A stretch of 64,000 nucleotides of DNA, taken from positions 4,526,001 through 4,590,000 of the forward strand of contig NC_056048.1 in NCBI RefSeq assembly GCF_004379255.2, read 5' to 3'. Shown in pieces: positions 48,631 to 62,473 of this stretch. Each line of letters begins with the position of its first letter. Position 1 is the first letter of the stretch. The notes beneath the pieces were generated by a model. It was not told the DNA's origin. It made no database searches and saw nothing but the letters and a program-made list of their open reading frames with translations. The stretch is from Salvia splendens. Lineage: Eukaryota > Streptophyta > Magnoliopsida > Lamiales > Lamiaceae. Made by a program: the position numbers and the translations under genes.

Positions 48631-49984
48631 ACCCCTTCTCTCTATCTCTCTGGTAATTGTGCTTGGAAAGTATGGATAATTTAGCACTATTTTTTTTTCA
48701 AAAAAGTCAAGTGGAGTAATGTCATTTTGTGTAAAATAGTATGTGATAAGTTCTCTCTCTCTCTCTCTCTCAAGTTCGTGATATTTTTAGTATTTGTCGT
48801 GATATTTTTAGTATTTGTATGATAATTTTGAAAGTTATAGTATTTGTGTATTGACCTTTCTGGCTAATTGCGTATTAAGGCGTGCATTGCTTCTTTAATT
48901 GCTAATTTATAGGTTCAATAACACACTTCGTACTTTATTTATATGGAAGATTGGCCTATGACCGGATTCATGGATTTGAAATTGTTTAAATGTGTGGTGC
49001 ATGGGAATTATGACATTTCTAGTGACAAAATTCATAATTCTGTTTTTTTTTCCTGATGTATCGAAATTGTGTTGATATTTTTTATTGCTGTTATTTTATC
49101 ATTTTTTGACATTTTTAACCGTTCATATTATAGTTTGAAGTTTGTACAATATCTACCGTTTGAATTTTATCACTACCCTATGATAAGATGTGTATGTATT
49201 GACGTTTCTGATTAGTTGCGTATTACAATGTGCATTTCTTTTTTCATAGTTATTTAATTCTTTGAATTGGGCTGCATGTATAATATGATAGGTGGCCATT
49301 TGAATTGGGCTATTTCAAATGACGAAAAGTTCACGCCACTTAGGCCCACTTAGTAAGTAGGCTCTATTGGGTTGGATTGTGATTGTTTTCTCATATATGT
49401 ATATTTTTTATATTTTTTGCTTTTTTATTAATATTTTAAATAAAAAATAGTTATATTTAAAGGATTAAATTATTTATAAATTATATATTTTTTATATATA
49501 AGTAATTTTAGAATTATATGAAAAATGTATTCTTTATTAAATACATATGTACTGTCAAATCTAAACTAAAAATTAAGATAAACTTAATTAAAAGGTGAAT
49601 AGCCAAAAATAACAAAATTTGGTAAAATTATGGTTATTGTGCAATTTTTAAAAATGATGGATTATATCATAACTTTAACATTTTTTGAATTGTGTATTTT
49701 TTTTGTGTTGGGGTGTTGGAGATGATCTGGAGATCATATCCAGATAAGCTGATCCAATTAAAATTTCAACTGAGTGACAATTGAAAATTTAATCAAAATG
49801 AAGGCAATATAAAACAAATTACATCGCAAAAAATATAAAAGTTGAAGTTAAATAAAAAAATTAGAGTTGTTTCCATAAATTTGAATGCAAATATTTTAGC
49901 TATACATGACTGAATAGTATAATATCACGCACTTCAATGCATAAAATAGGTACTCCATTTATATATCTTTCTCACATTTGTGTG
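48631..49984. other. Divergent intergenic region between CslE-B and AACT
   Basis: Near 48755 lies a CT microsatellite close to the CslE-B 5' UTR. 49700-49790 repeats a block (TTGGGGTGTTGGAGATGATC) seen near 38860 and 42905. The rest is AT-rich. No gene is seen. Promoters of both genes must lie here. Confidence 0.55.
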
Positions 49985-50382
49985 TGATTGAGCAACTAAG
50001 CAATTTCTCAGCTCTCTCTCTTCGATTTCTAGGTACGTCTTCACTTCAATTTAATTTCCCTTTCTTTTCGGGGGTTTGAAGTGTTGTGATCAAAGTCTGA
50101 TTCTCAATGGAATCTTGAGTTTTATCTTCGTTTTTGCTGTAACTTATTGCTGTTTTCATCTACTTTTAGCAGAAGATCACCACTTTATTTAATCTGTCAT
50201 ATTCCTTAAAAATTTGGTATTTAGGCCTTTTCTTTACTTTTGTATATCTTAGAACTGCGAGTGCTGGTGGAACGATATCCTATTTTCCTTATTAAGTATG
50301 TATGCTACTATGCTAGAGTTTGATCTTTGACATGCTTTTTATTTTGATTTTTCATAATTCTACCTATTTCTTGCAGGTTTTC
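49985..50382 (+). promoter_or_regulatory. AACT 5' leader with an intron
   Basis: A leader exon ends TTTCTAG at 50032, followed by GTACGT. The acceptor TTGCAG ends at 50376, six bases before the ATG. The same layout is found in the remnant near 43783. Confidence 0.7.
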
Positions 50383-50710
50383 ATGGTTTCTGTTGATGAT
50401 GCTTCCATTATGCCTCAAGGTGATATTATTTTTCTCAACCATGCGATTGTAGTTGCAGATAGTACTTATTAAGCTCCTTTACAGCGTCTTGATATTATTC
50501 AATTTCGAAACACGAAAATGAGGCTTATGAATAATCGACCGCAGATGTTTGCATTGTCGGTGTTGCAAGAACTCCAATTGGCGGCTTCCTTGGTTCGCTT
50601 TCATCTTTGCCTGCTACGAAGCTTGGTTCTATAGCTATTGCTTGTAAGATCACTTTGGACTGTATTTGACTTTCCTGAATGCAGTTTACCAATTTTCTTT
50701 TATTAGCTGA

Positions 50711-51092
<382 letters not shown>

Positions 51093-51343
51093 TGAGGACT
51101 ATGGTTGTTGAAAATATGCTTTTTACTGGTCATGTTAGGAAAATGATATCAAATTCACTGAAGAACACATATTGTTCCCTTGCTTTTGTTGTATCTTGAT
51201 ACTACATTTATCCTTTTACCATTGTAATGCCATGCTTTCTCTAACAGGATAGGCTCACGGCTGGGGCATGATACTATTGTTGATGGCATGCTTAAAGATG
51301 GCCTTTGGGATGTCTACAATGATTTCGGAATGGGTGTTTGTGC

Positions 51344-52068
51344 GGGTTTTTTCTTTTTTTGTTCTAGACTAGAGATAACATTCCTCGAATGTACTGGACT
51401 TTTTTTTTATTCCGACTTTGGGAGAGACGCATGACCCTCATGCGTCACCCTTTTAATGAAACGCATCATGGTCATGCGTCTTTGTATAAGACGCATGAGG
51501 AACATGCGTCATTGATTTTTTTTTTTTTTTTTGGAAATTGGAGTATTAAACAATTGATTAAGGATTTAATCAGGGCGGTGGACTCCTTGGGATTTGTCTT
51601 AGCCATTACTTTGGGCGGTGGGAAGCTTAGGAGTTTGAAGTGATAAAGGCTGGGCGGCGGAGAACTAAACTGCAACGGCTAAATCCCTATTTACTGAAGT
51701 AGTTAAAGTTTATTGGGAATTTGTTGCTTTGGAGGAGAATTAATTGGGCGGTTGATTTACGAGGAACAATCAAGTTGGGCGGCTGGCCTCCTAGGAATTT
51801 GTTAAGTCATTTAATCTTGGTGGTGGCATCCTAGAAAATTGGAAGAGTAATTAAATTGGTTGGCAGCTGTTTAAGAGTTTGAATTAATCCGAGTGGGTAG
51901 TGCTTTGGAATTGGTACTATCATTAAAAAACCAACGACGCATGTTCCTCATGCGTCTTATACACAGACGCATGACCATGATGCGTCTCTCCCAAAGCCGG
52001 AATAAAAAAAAAGTCCAGTACACTCGAGGAATGTTATCTCTAGGCTAGAACAAAAAAAGAAAAAACCC
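51344..52068. mobile_element. MULE-type MITE inserted in AACT exon 5
   Basis: The 725-bp element has ends GGGTTTTTTCTTTTTTTGTT and the inverted partner, with arms matching for at least 130 bp. Flanks are GTGTTTGTGC at 51334-51343 and 52069-52078, a 10-bp target duplication. Subterminal regions hold several GACGCATGA/TCATGCGTC palindromes. The middle has loosely repeated GGGCGG segments. There is no transposase. Nine- to ten-base duplications with long arms fit Mutator-like elements. Confidence 0.93.
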
Positions 52069-53867
52069 GTGTTTGTGCAGAGCTGTGTGCTGATCAGCAT
52101 AATATAACAAGAGAACAACAGGTGATAGGGTTGCGTGGTTACATTTTCTAGTTGTCTTCTGCTAGGAACCTTTTACTGGGGTGGAGGGATATTTGTTTAT
52201 GTGCACTGTGAACGCAGTCATTGTATGGTCTCAGCTAATTGCAACTATCTTCATACTCTTATTTCATGCATCTTTTTTTGTTTCCTCTTTATATCAAACC
52301 CCCATTTGTACTAGACTACCAGGAGATAACTCTTGTAGTTGAGTTGTAATTAGTTTTTTCAATTAGGGAGAAATACACTTTATTGGAATAATATGTAGTA
52401 TTTCAAAACAAAGTAAATGTGTTAGGTTATAGAACAGTTTTTAAAAGGCCTGAAAATCCACTTGTACACACCTAATCTTTTTTTTTCTCCTAATTTGTTT
52501 TGTAATCTTGTTAGGCTGCAAGTTCTATGAAAATCCTTATATTCTGGACATCGGCATTCTATCTTTGAATTCTTTTATTTGTTTGGAGATGTTATAACAT
52601 GTGGGTTGTTTCTTTATGCCCACCAAATGGCATTTCATTTTCCTTTCATGATGTCTATTAATCCCATATGTCCTACTTTTCTGTATATTAATCTCTGCTT
52701 CAATTATTACTTTATAATTGTGAATGTTTCTATGATTACTTAGATTAATGTTATTTAGTTTGAACTTCGATCCTAATCAGATTTCCAAGTTATGCCCATT
52801 TTCTTCTTTCTAGGATTCTTATGCTATTCAAAGTTTTGAATGAGGTCTCGCTGCAGAATCTGGTGGTGCATTCTCATGGGAGATGGTTCCGGTTAGTCTT
52901 CACTTATTTTAACCAAATTAAAGTGTCATTTCCTTATTAAAAGGACTGAATTTTTGTGGATTCCAGTTTGAAATCTCTGGTGGCAGGGGGAAGCCGTCTA
53001 CAATCATCAACAAAGATGAAGGTCTAAAAAAGGTGAATAACTACATTGTGAATTTTTAAGAGCTGATGAAAATAGATGAATTTTTTTAGTAAGACTTGCC
53101 ATGATTTCTTTGTGAATTTCATGATCTATTTAAATGTATATTTATGCCCAAAGGCATGATTAGAAGCTGATTTGAATTTTTTTTCCCTAATTCTTGTTTT
53201 AATTTAGTTTTATTCTATGAATGTCTCTGCCTCTTGAACAGAAAAAAGTCAAAAAACACATTTTCTTAGATGATGTAGGAGTATTAGTTTTGGTCTACTT
53301 CGCAAGCAATATTTTTTTATTCGTTTCATGAGGCTTTTGTTTCTCTTGTATATGTTGTCAGTTTGGTGCATCGAGGTTAAGAAAGCTCAGGGCTAGTTTC
53401 AAGAAAGATGGAGGTTCTGTAACAGCTGGCAATGCTTCTAGTATAAGGTTTGGGTACTCCATGCCTTCCTCTTCTTGTGAGCAACTTGTCCTGCTTCATT
53501 TTCTCCCTCACTACCCTAAAAAGACCAACAGCCATTTCATTTGGCTAGCCATCGATGGGGTAGGAAAAAATGAATGGATAATATTATAGTAAAGAGAACA
53601 AAACACCAAGTACCCAAAATCAAGAGGAATTATATTAAGAACCAATAAGAAAGGTAACAAACTATCAGAAACAAGAACTCTCCCAAGTGATAGTCCCCCA
53701 CAAAAAGGTCTTTCCATAAGTTAATAAGAAGAATACCACTTTTGATCACTAGGACATCGAAGCCCGACGAAGATGCCCGCAGATCAAACTAATAATAATG
53801 TAACTAACTAATGACGAAATAACAATAATTAAATAACAACTCAAAATGGATCACGTTTTCTGTTGTA

Positions 53868-54030
53868 CTCCCTCCGTCCCAATAAATATGAAACATTTGG
53901 TTTTCGGCACGGGATTTTATGTAGTGTTGTGTGAGTTAATGAAGAGAGAGTAAAGTAACCGAGATGAAAAAGTAGAGAGGGTAATGTTTCCATTTTATAA
54001 AACGTTTCATTTTTAATGGGACTGAGAGAG
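53868..54030. mobile_element. Stowaway MITE in AACT intron 8
   Basis: The left end is CTCCCTCCGTCCC and the right end is degenerate (GGGACTGAGAGAG). TA flanks both sides. AAATATGAAACATT pairs imperfectly with AAAACGTTTCATTTT. Length 163 bp. Confidence 0.88.
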
Positions 54031-54084
54031 TATATAACATGTATATGCATGTACCTACATAAAATCGAAAAATCAATATACTTC

Positions 54085-54135
54085 TAATGTCGAATCAGCC
54101 GAGTACTCTACCATTGAGTTAGTAACCCCGAGAAA
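54085..54135 (-). pseudogene. Possible plastid trnK-UUU 5'-exon fragment (organelle-derived insertion)
   Basis: The minus strand reads ACTAACTCAATGGTAGAGTA followed by CTCGGCT, which resembles the 5' half of plastid trnK-UUU. The surrounding ~230 bp (about 54058-54285) are absent from the same place in the AACT remnant, so this looks like an insertion. The match is from memory and short. Confidence 0.4.
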
Positions 54136-55029
54136 ATATCGATTAAACAAAACTTCAACTCAACACTGTTCACAAACATTCATTTGTGATTTCAAAACTT
54201 ATGATGTCCGTTGGTACTAGTGGAGTATGTTTTTTTCCTCCCCACATGGATATAAGAGATAGATAGTATGGTAGAAATACTGTCAATTGATTAGGCACCA
54301 CATATGGTGTAGCTAGGCACTGAATATAGAAGCCCTTTACTTGACAATATAGATGAGTGGGATCTCTGTTATTGTTGTGCTCTTTAACTTGGTTCATTCA
54401 CTTGAGTGAGTTTGTAGTCAACCAGTATTGGTTTATGTGCATTTTTTTTTATTTCAGTTGTCGTTAAGCATTCGGAATGAGCATTACCTTATGTGGACAT
54501 CGTCTTATGCAGTGATGGGGCTGCTGCTTTGGTCCTAGTGACCGGAGCAATGGCAGCTAAACTCGGATTGGACGTTATTGCTAGAATCAGAGGCTATGCT
54601 GATGCTGCCCAGGTACTCTGAATCCTCTTTTCCTACATTTGATTGGGTTGAAACTTGAAAGGTGCTGACATTTACCGGTTTGTCAGGCACCTGAGTTGTT
54701 TACAACCGCTCCAGCCATTGCGATACCGAGAGCAATCTCAAAATCTGGGTTGAAAGCATCTGATATTGATTTTTATGAAGTTAATGAAGCCTTCTCTGTA
54801 AGAGTCCATGTTCCATTTGTATAAGTTTAAAGAATCCTTCTCTTTAGCTAATCTAAAAATTGTCTTAACATCATTTTCACAGGTTGTCACTCTTTCAAAT
54901 CAGAGGTTGCTCAATATTGATCCTGGGAGTTTTTATCTGATCTCACCAAGTTAAACAGTTATACTGTATACAATATAGAACTCTTCTTCTCATATCTTGT
55001 TTGGTTAATAATAAATGTGCTCATTATAG

Positions 55030-55194
<165 letters not shown>

Positions 55195-55225
55195 TAACTT
55201 CTTTTGCTTGTAACTGGTGATTTAG

Positions 55226-55321
<96 letters not shown>

Positions 55322-55663
55322 TAAGGTTTATAAGTGATTCAAAATCATCTGGTACCTTTTCTCTTTTTGAATTATGTACGATAACCATGTGTTTGCAGTG
55401 AATGATATGTGTACTCATCTACTAGTTTGTACACATAATACAACAATAGGCTAACCTATTCCAGCAAAGAAAATCAAAGAATGTAAAACTAGAATCTATT
55501 ACAAATATACATTCTTTAACAGACACCCTCAAATTGGGCATGACTAATATATCTGTGATTGACATTGCATTAGTACATTAAGAAATGCTAAACATATAAA
55601 ACATGTGTATGCTGCAGGCATGTGTCACAGGTGGCACGCTCTCTGTTGTTATATCAACTATAA

Positions 55664-56668
55664 ACTGCCAGCTGCTGCAAAGATAACATCTGCAGATGTT
55701 TCACCCAGCCTTGGAGGAATGAGCAGTACCTCCTAAAATACTTATATGAATAATGTTCTTATTCCAATGTATTTGTACTGTGCTACAGTTCTATCTATTT
55801 GCATCTATATAGAGATATCTTATCTATTCCATTCTGCTCTTATCAAACCTATCGTACCTCCTAAATTTTCTTCTATATGATAGTATTAATAATGATATTA
55901 TTAGAATATTTATGCCGTACATGCTTCATTCTCATCTGTTATCTTTTAAAAAATCTTTTATTAACTTCTAAACCTCCAGCATAGACATCTGCTTCTTCAT
56001 TAGTGCTGCAACCAGACTGAATGGCATAACGTCTGCTCCACTCCCCACTTCCAAGACTGTCAATAATAATTCCTCTTGTGTTTTTTATTATTTGGAGAAT
56101 TTCATGCTGATAATGCACTTGTTTGTTATTTTTGTGTGAAATATCCTTTCGTGGACAACCTGTTTAATTGAAGTTGGTACAGTGCCCTACATATTCCGAA
56201 CATGCTGAAAGAACAATTGATGTAAGATGCAAAAGTGAGCTCATGTGTACAACAAGAAGAATGATTATAAGTACTCGTATCACTGTCGAGACCATTTATT
56301 GCAGATCAAATTTGGAAGCTTAACTGAAAGAAAGTGCTTCACTTGATTAAATAAAAGCAGGTTTCAAATTTAAAAAAAAAGTGCTTCACTTGGTTGGCAA
56401 ATGTTTTTCTCTTCATTTTCTTGTCAACTGCATTTATACAAGTTGCATATCTATGATGATATCTGTCAGACTGTCACAAATATGGACATCCCTTGTTTTT
56501 TCCTTTTGCATTTCTGTACTGTTTATTTGATTCTCATGGTACTGTGGTCCTTGTTTTTTGAATTCTTTCTCGAAACATGAATGTATTGCATAAATGTCAG
56601 CAAGTACATGCAAATATGCAATGACTTGATGTTTTGCCCGTTTCTTCACATGTTTGAAGTTTATAATC
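55664..56668. other. Spacer between AACT and CslE-C
   Basis: This holds the likely AACT 3' UTR and, at 56040-56640, blocks also found at 38925-39580 beside CslE-A. No gene is seen. The two genes converge here. Confidence 0.55.
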
Positions 56669-59482
56669 TCAATATCCTAACATATAAGCTAACACAGCTA
56701 AAACAATTGACTGGCATGTGACAGAAGAGGGGATACAACCCTGATCATTCCGAAGGAAGAGGGCTTCAAACAAGGGTAAGTTGATTATTATCACTACCCC
56801 ATTCAAAAGTATCTGTAATGCACAAGAATCCAGATCTGCGGCTGGCTTCTTGATAATGATGCTTCTGGTGATAGAGATTGATGTAAGGAGATTGAACAGC
56901 GCAATTGTTGCTAAAATGATGAACATTGATGAAGCTGCACCGAATTCCATTATCTCTTGCTCAAATCTTTTAGAAACATCATCGTCCACATTCTTCCCAG
57001 TGATTGTAAAATCCAACTTTACGAAGCCTAAGTACCTCATGATTGTTTGACAGAATCCAAAAAGATAACTGGTAACTCTCTTGTACAGCCACATTCTCTG
57101 ATCATTATACCATCCCTTTAGTGTGCCTCCACAGCTGAGAAACTCTCCCAGACTGTAAGTGTATTTTGCTACGAGAACATATGTATATGGTAGAATCCAG
57201 TTGCTTGAAAACTGTGGCAAAAATCAGTGCATTCTCAAAGGATAAAAAGTGATTGTTCTCAAAAAAAAAAATGTTGATGCATACCTGTGGAAACAAATTG
57301 ATTCCCTTCAGAAGGCAAAAGGTCGGTACAGTTACATAGTATAACGTAGCCAAACAGTTTGCTCCCCACAGGTTGTAGCAGAGATATGATAGTTGAAGTT
57401 GTATTGGGATCTTTCCATGGCCATATACTAAAGGGCAGTATTTTGACAGGAATATCTGAAAGTGGCCTTCAGACCATCGAGTTTGCTGAATTAATGCACT
57501 TAACAGCGTCACAGGAGCTACTCCCAAGAAGCCTATCCTCCCTGGGTTAAAGTAGACGGATCTCCATCCGTTGCACTGTATTGATAATCCAGTAACCACA
57601 TCTTCAACAGGACATCCATACTTCAACCCCATCTGTAAGTTAACTATATTTGTATCAAACTTGTTGGAGATTCTACCTTAATGACTCCCTATGTATAGTT
57701 TCATAAAATTTTGCTGTTTGTAGCTATGGTGTGTATGTGTGTGCGTGAGAGAGAAAGAGAGAACCTCCTTGCCCCAGGGTGAGTTCTCTTCATAGCTACA
57801 ATTTGCAAACTTGGCAGTTTCCTCTAGAAAATTTTCTCTTTCTGGTTCATGTATCTCATCCACTTGTTTCCAGTTGATGTGAGACCCCTTCTCATATTTC
57901 TTCCCGGTGAGAGCGTCTCTTCTGTGGAAACAGCAACTTCCAATGTATAGTGGTCCTCCATGTGCATCCAAGGCTGTAAGCTCCAGCTTCAGTTACCAGT
58001 AAACCATTCTCGTAAGTTATCCTTCTATCTATCTAACAAATATGAATTTGTATAACTTGCAGTGTTATTAACTCTTACGTCATGGGGCACTTTCAAAGAG
58101 CTTCCATAAAGATCATTTTTTGTGATGTTATCGAATTTCTGAGGATACTGCACGTAGCCAATGTTATGGCCCTGTTGTTCATCCATGAAGAAGCATAATG
58201 CATCTCTCACAGATTGAGGGTTGTTTGAGTAGTGATCGCAATCTAGATTGAGAATGATTGGGCCGTTGCTTATCCTAGATGACACCCTTATCTGCTCAAG
58301 TCCATTAGAGTTATATCCATTGAACATGAACATTTGTTAGATAGGTAGAAAGAAGAATGCCATAACCTCATTGGACTTACTAAGGCATTCATGGCTCCTG
58401 CTTTGAAGTTATGTGGGTACCCAGGTCTCTTCTCACGTGCCAAATATACGAGCATTGGCAATGGTTTCCCTTCTATGTCCACGTCCTTGTTGCCTCTCCC
58501 GTCAATTAGCACCTGAAACGTCACAAAATGAAATCACCCTTCATGATGTTCTGCTTAACTAAATCCGTGGAATGTTTTAATTGCAGATGAACTCTTCGTA
58601 CTTGAAGAATTGTTTGGTGGTTGCTTCTGCTTGTGCCCGATTCCCATTCACGAAGTCCTTTGTGGTGCTTCCTCAAATGATCAGGAACTCTCCCCAGCTT
58701 CATGATGTCAGTTATTCCCGCCTCCATTTCGTTATACAAGTTCTGTCAATTAAGGAAAACAAAAAAAAAGATGAAAAAAAATCAGATCTCAAGTTGTCAA
58801 GAATTGGGAGCATTACATACCTTGACCTCCCTCCATTCTTTGGCTAAAGAAGGGTCATCACTAGGCACTTCTTTAACAGCAGAGAAGTAAGCATTAGGCG
58901 ACCGAAGCTCGACTTTGAAACTCCTACAAAATGGCAGCCATACTCTGGAAAACTTTGAAGCTTCATAAAGAGCGTAGAACATCAAGTCAGAGCATCCGTC
59001 ATCAGAAAGATACACGCTGAGGTTCTCGGGAGGGTAATCATAGGCCATCAGCGAAAGCACAGTGTCAGCCACCATTAGGGGGGGCTCCAGTTGAGGGTCG
59101 GCTGTGCTTACAAATATGTCCACGCCTGGAAGGCCGTCCTCATATCTGCATGAAAAAGCTTTTCTGTCAGTTGCTGATATCTGCGGTTTTGGGTTGGTTT
59201 TGCTATGTACCTGGAGGAGAGCCTGTCTTTGAAGGTGTAACGGGAGACAGCTCGATATCGAGGAAATTGAGTGATGATCCAGTAGATGATGAACCAGAGC
59301 TCTGCCATGGAAATGCCAATCCATGTCCATCTTGTCAGTCCATGTTGTTGTGGGAAGTGCATCACTCTGTAGATGCATATCAATGCTATCGAGACAGCCA
59401 TAGAAATCGCGTAAAACCAGTAAACACCGCGCCATTTGGCTGCCTTGCTCTCAAACAGTGGATTGTAATCGTTTTTCTTCAT
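56669..59482 (-). CDS. CslE: Cellulose synthase-like protein E (CslE-C), eight exons
   Basis: Same GT2 family and layout as CslE-B. Exons are 59211-59482, 58821-59145, 58602-58742, 58381-58512, 58079-58291, 57765-57986, 57285-57632 and 56669-57211. All phases fit, giving 731 aa. Motifs are [26 protein letters not shown] and QQTRW. The N-terminal helices are [20 protein letters not shown] and [16 protein letters not shown] helix bundle follows from residue ~520 (exons 7-8). Differences from CslE-B include FVSTADP for [15 protein letters not shown] for GSGCFHRR, and VPHD for VPIE at the end of exon 5. I see no lesion. Its substrate is unknown. Confidence 0.92.
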
Positions 59483-61318
59483 ATCCCTTCCCTGATCCCT
59501 CCCTCTCTCTCTCTCTCTCGTAATTGTGCTTGGAAAGTATGAATGGGAGCTGTAAGTTTGCTACTTTATCACAAATGTATTTTCAAAATAGTCAAGTCAG
59601 TGATGTCGTTTTATGAAAGAAGTGTGATGAGTTTCGTCTTTATCACACTCAAGTGTAGGTTTTTGTCGTGATATTTTTTGTATTTGTATGATATTTTTTG
59701 AAAGTTGTAATTGTGTATTGACTCTTCTCACTAGTTTAAGATGTGCATTACTCTTTATTGACTAATTAATTAATTAATAGGTTTAATAACACACTTCGAA
59801 CTCTATTTATTAGGAATATTGACCTATTAGGATTCATGGATTTGAATTATTTAAATTTCTGGTGCAATTGAGCTATATTTTTCTAGTGGCACAATTTGAC
59901 GAATTTTGTGATATTTTTTTATTTTATTTTCTTAGCAATTTGACGAATTTTATGAAATTATTATATTCTAATTGTAGCCGTGCCAAATTTTGTTACCTCT
60001 ACTTCTGGTCCACTTCATAGTTTGCGGCACAGGTCCCAACAAATATTCACCATGAAAATAATTTTATGAGTAAACCGTTTGAGTTTTAATGCGATCCGGT
60101 GTCATCAATTGTTAACTCATCATTTAATTGCTAATTATAACTAATTTAAGATCATAGAATTTTAGAAATCTCGTGGTCTACAATTTGCCATGTATAATTT
60201 TGTTTATTATTTTTTAATATTAAAAAGATAATAACAATGATTAAATTTAGGGTTTAGAAACATAATGTCAATACAGTATGAAATACATAGACACAAAGAC
60301 ATGACAATGTCAATACAATTTCATATTGCCATTATACAAGTATTGTATTGACATATTATATGTCGTGTATTGATATAAAGATGTTAACGAAATTTATGAA
60401 AATTTTTAAATTTTTTTAAAATTTTGATATCGGAACATATGCAAGTGAGATCTCGTTAGAATCCTTATGAAATTATCTTTAATTTGATATATGTTGTGCG
60501 AAAAAATAATTTAAATCGAGAAAGTTATATGATTTTAAAGTTTTGAGATATTTTTCAAAAGTTAGTTACAACTAATTTGTTGTAAATAGACCTTATTGAC
60601 GTTTTTTTATCGTATTGACATTTCGGGGGCTGATGATCTAGGCCCTTGATTTGAATATCTAATGGCTATTATTTAATTATAGTTAATAATTAAGTTTTGA
60701 GTTAGCAATATAACACCCCCTTCAACTAACAAACTAACCAACTTATATTAATCAGGAAAATAATTTCATTTGTTAATAACTTGAGTTTTAATGTGTAATT
60801 GATATAGTAAAAAATAAACAGAAAAGGAATGGATAAAATAGATGAAAATTTTGGATACGACATAATAATCTGACAATATGCACAAAGTTAATGGGTTTGA
60901 GTTGATTGAGTTAGGGTTCTTAAGGGATCGACCAATAAAAACCTAAAGATATCGTGTTGGGTTCGAATAAACCATTATGAAATAATACTACTATTGTTTT
61001 TATTATTTTTAAAAAATATTATACTTTAATTTTATTATTTGTATTTAAATTGTAATAAAGTTTTAATCGTGTTATATCCCATTTTAATTGTATTATAATA
61101 CTCCATGTAACGTCAAATTTTAATCGTTTAATATTAGGTTCAAACTTTTATCATGCCATGCCAATTCAAATTATATCGTATTGTTAACACTAGAGCTGAA
61201 AATTTTAATATCAGATTGAACCGATAACAACACAACCCGTACGATTTGCCAATCTCATGTGCAAGTTGAACGAATGTTATACAACTTGATGTAAGCCTTT
61301 GGACAATGCTACCTAATA
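59483..61318. other. AT-rich intergenic region
   Basis: A CT microsatellite near 59500 lies in the CslE-C 5' UTR, and 59520-59900 corresponds to the promoter side of CslE-B. The rest is AT-rich with no supported gene. Confidence 0.6.
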
Positions 61319-61536
61319 TTCCCTCCGTCCCAAAGAATATGCACTTTGGATTCGGCACGGATTTTAATACAAAATTGGTAAAGTAAGAAAAAGATAGAGA
61401 TAATAAGTAATTAATGTATTGTTAGTGGATGGGTCCCACCTCATTAGAGATAAATAAGTTTCCAAAATTAGAAAGTGCATATTCTTGTAGGACGGACTAA
61501 AAGTAAAAAGTACATATTCTTGTGGGACGGATGTAG
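61319..61536. mobile_element. Stowaway MITE with a duplicated right end
   Basis: The element starts TTCCCTCCGTCCC and ends GGGACGGATGTAG, with TA flanks. The right terminal segment (ACATATTCTTGTGGGACGG) has an inner near copy (GCATATTCTTGTAGGACGG) about 38 bp away. Length 218 bp. Confidence 0.82.
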
Positions 61537-61896
61537 TATTTTTTTAAATATTGTTTGATTTTAGCTCATCAAATCACCGATTTTTCTTCGAAAATGACAA
61601 CACATACTTCTTTTATAGAGTATTGTTTTATATGTTGATGAAATCTTAGTGGCTAGCAGCAACTCTAGCACCATTGCCAATTTCAAAAAATATGGGTAGA
61701 CACTTCAAATATAAGGATCTTGGTACATCTATCATCGAAAAAACGAAAGACAGTTATCAAAAATTTCAAAATATAATTCACCATAACATATGAATTCACA
61801 ATTATAACGTTAGGGTGAACTATATTTTGAAAAGCATAAACACTTTTTAAACTAAAAATCATGTATATTTTACATAAAATGCTAATATGCATATTA
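61537..61896. other. Short AT-rich spacer between two MITEs
   Basis: I see no gene or clear signal in it. Confidence 0.5.
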
Positions 61897-62473
61897 GAGC
61901 ATCCGCAGTGGGCGCCCTAATGCCCGCCCGATGCATCGGGCGCGCCTTAGGGCGCCCACTACAGCTCCACGCTCTATGTCATTTCCTTCCTCTGCGCCCT
62001 ATGCATAGTCCGCGGACGATGAACCATTTTTTTGCATCCTTCGGCCTATCCCCCGCCCCATTGCAGGGGTAAGGAGGATAGTCCGGACGATGCACACATT
62101 TTCATTTTTTTTAAAAAAATTTTTTGTATTTTCTTCTATATATATCACCAATTTTTTTACTTCATTTTGTACTTTTCACTTCACTCTCTTCCCCATCTCA
62201 ATTTCTCTCTAAATTCAATAATGAATTCCGACGATTTTCCATATTTGCTAGCATAAAATATTAAAAAATAAAAAATAAATACTGACAATAGGATTTGCCT
62301 TTATTTGTGGTGTTTTTATATTTATTCTTGCTAATTGATATATTTGCAAACTAAAAAATAAAAAACAAATACAAAATAAGAGTTAAAATTCTAGGGCGTC
62401 CCACTGCAGGTGAATGGGTTGGAGGATAAAATGCTGATGTGACGGAGGATAGGACGCCCCATTGTGGATACTT
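61897..62473. mobile_element. PIF/Harbinger-like MITE
   Basis: The left end GAGCATCCGCAGTGGGCGCC and the degenerate right end CGCCCCATTGTGGATACTT pair as inverted repeats. TTA flanks both sides (61894-61896 and 62474-62476). The GC-rich ends with an AT-rich middle are typical of this MITE group. Length 577 bp. The ORFs inside are not convincing. Confidence 0.75.

Noticed and set aside
51389..51643. 84-codon frame in the AACT region
   Set aside because: It lies inside the MITE and is not a gene of its own.
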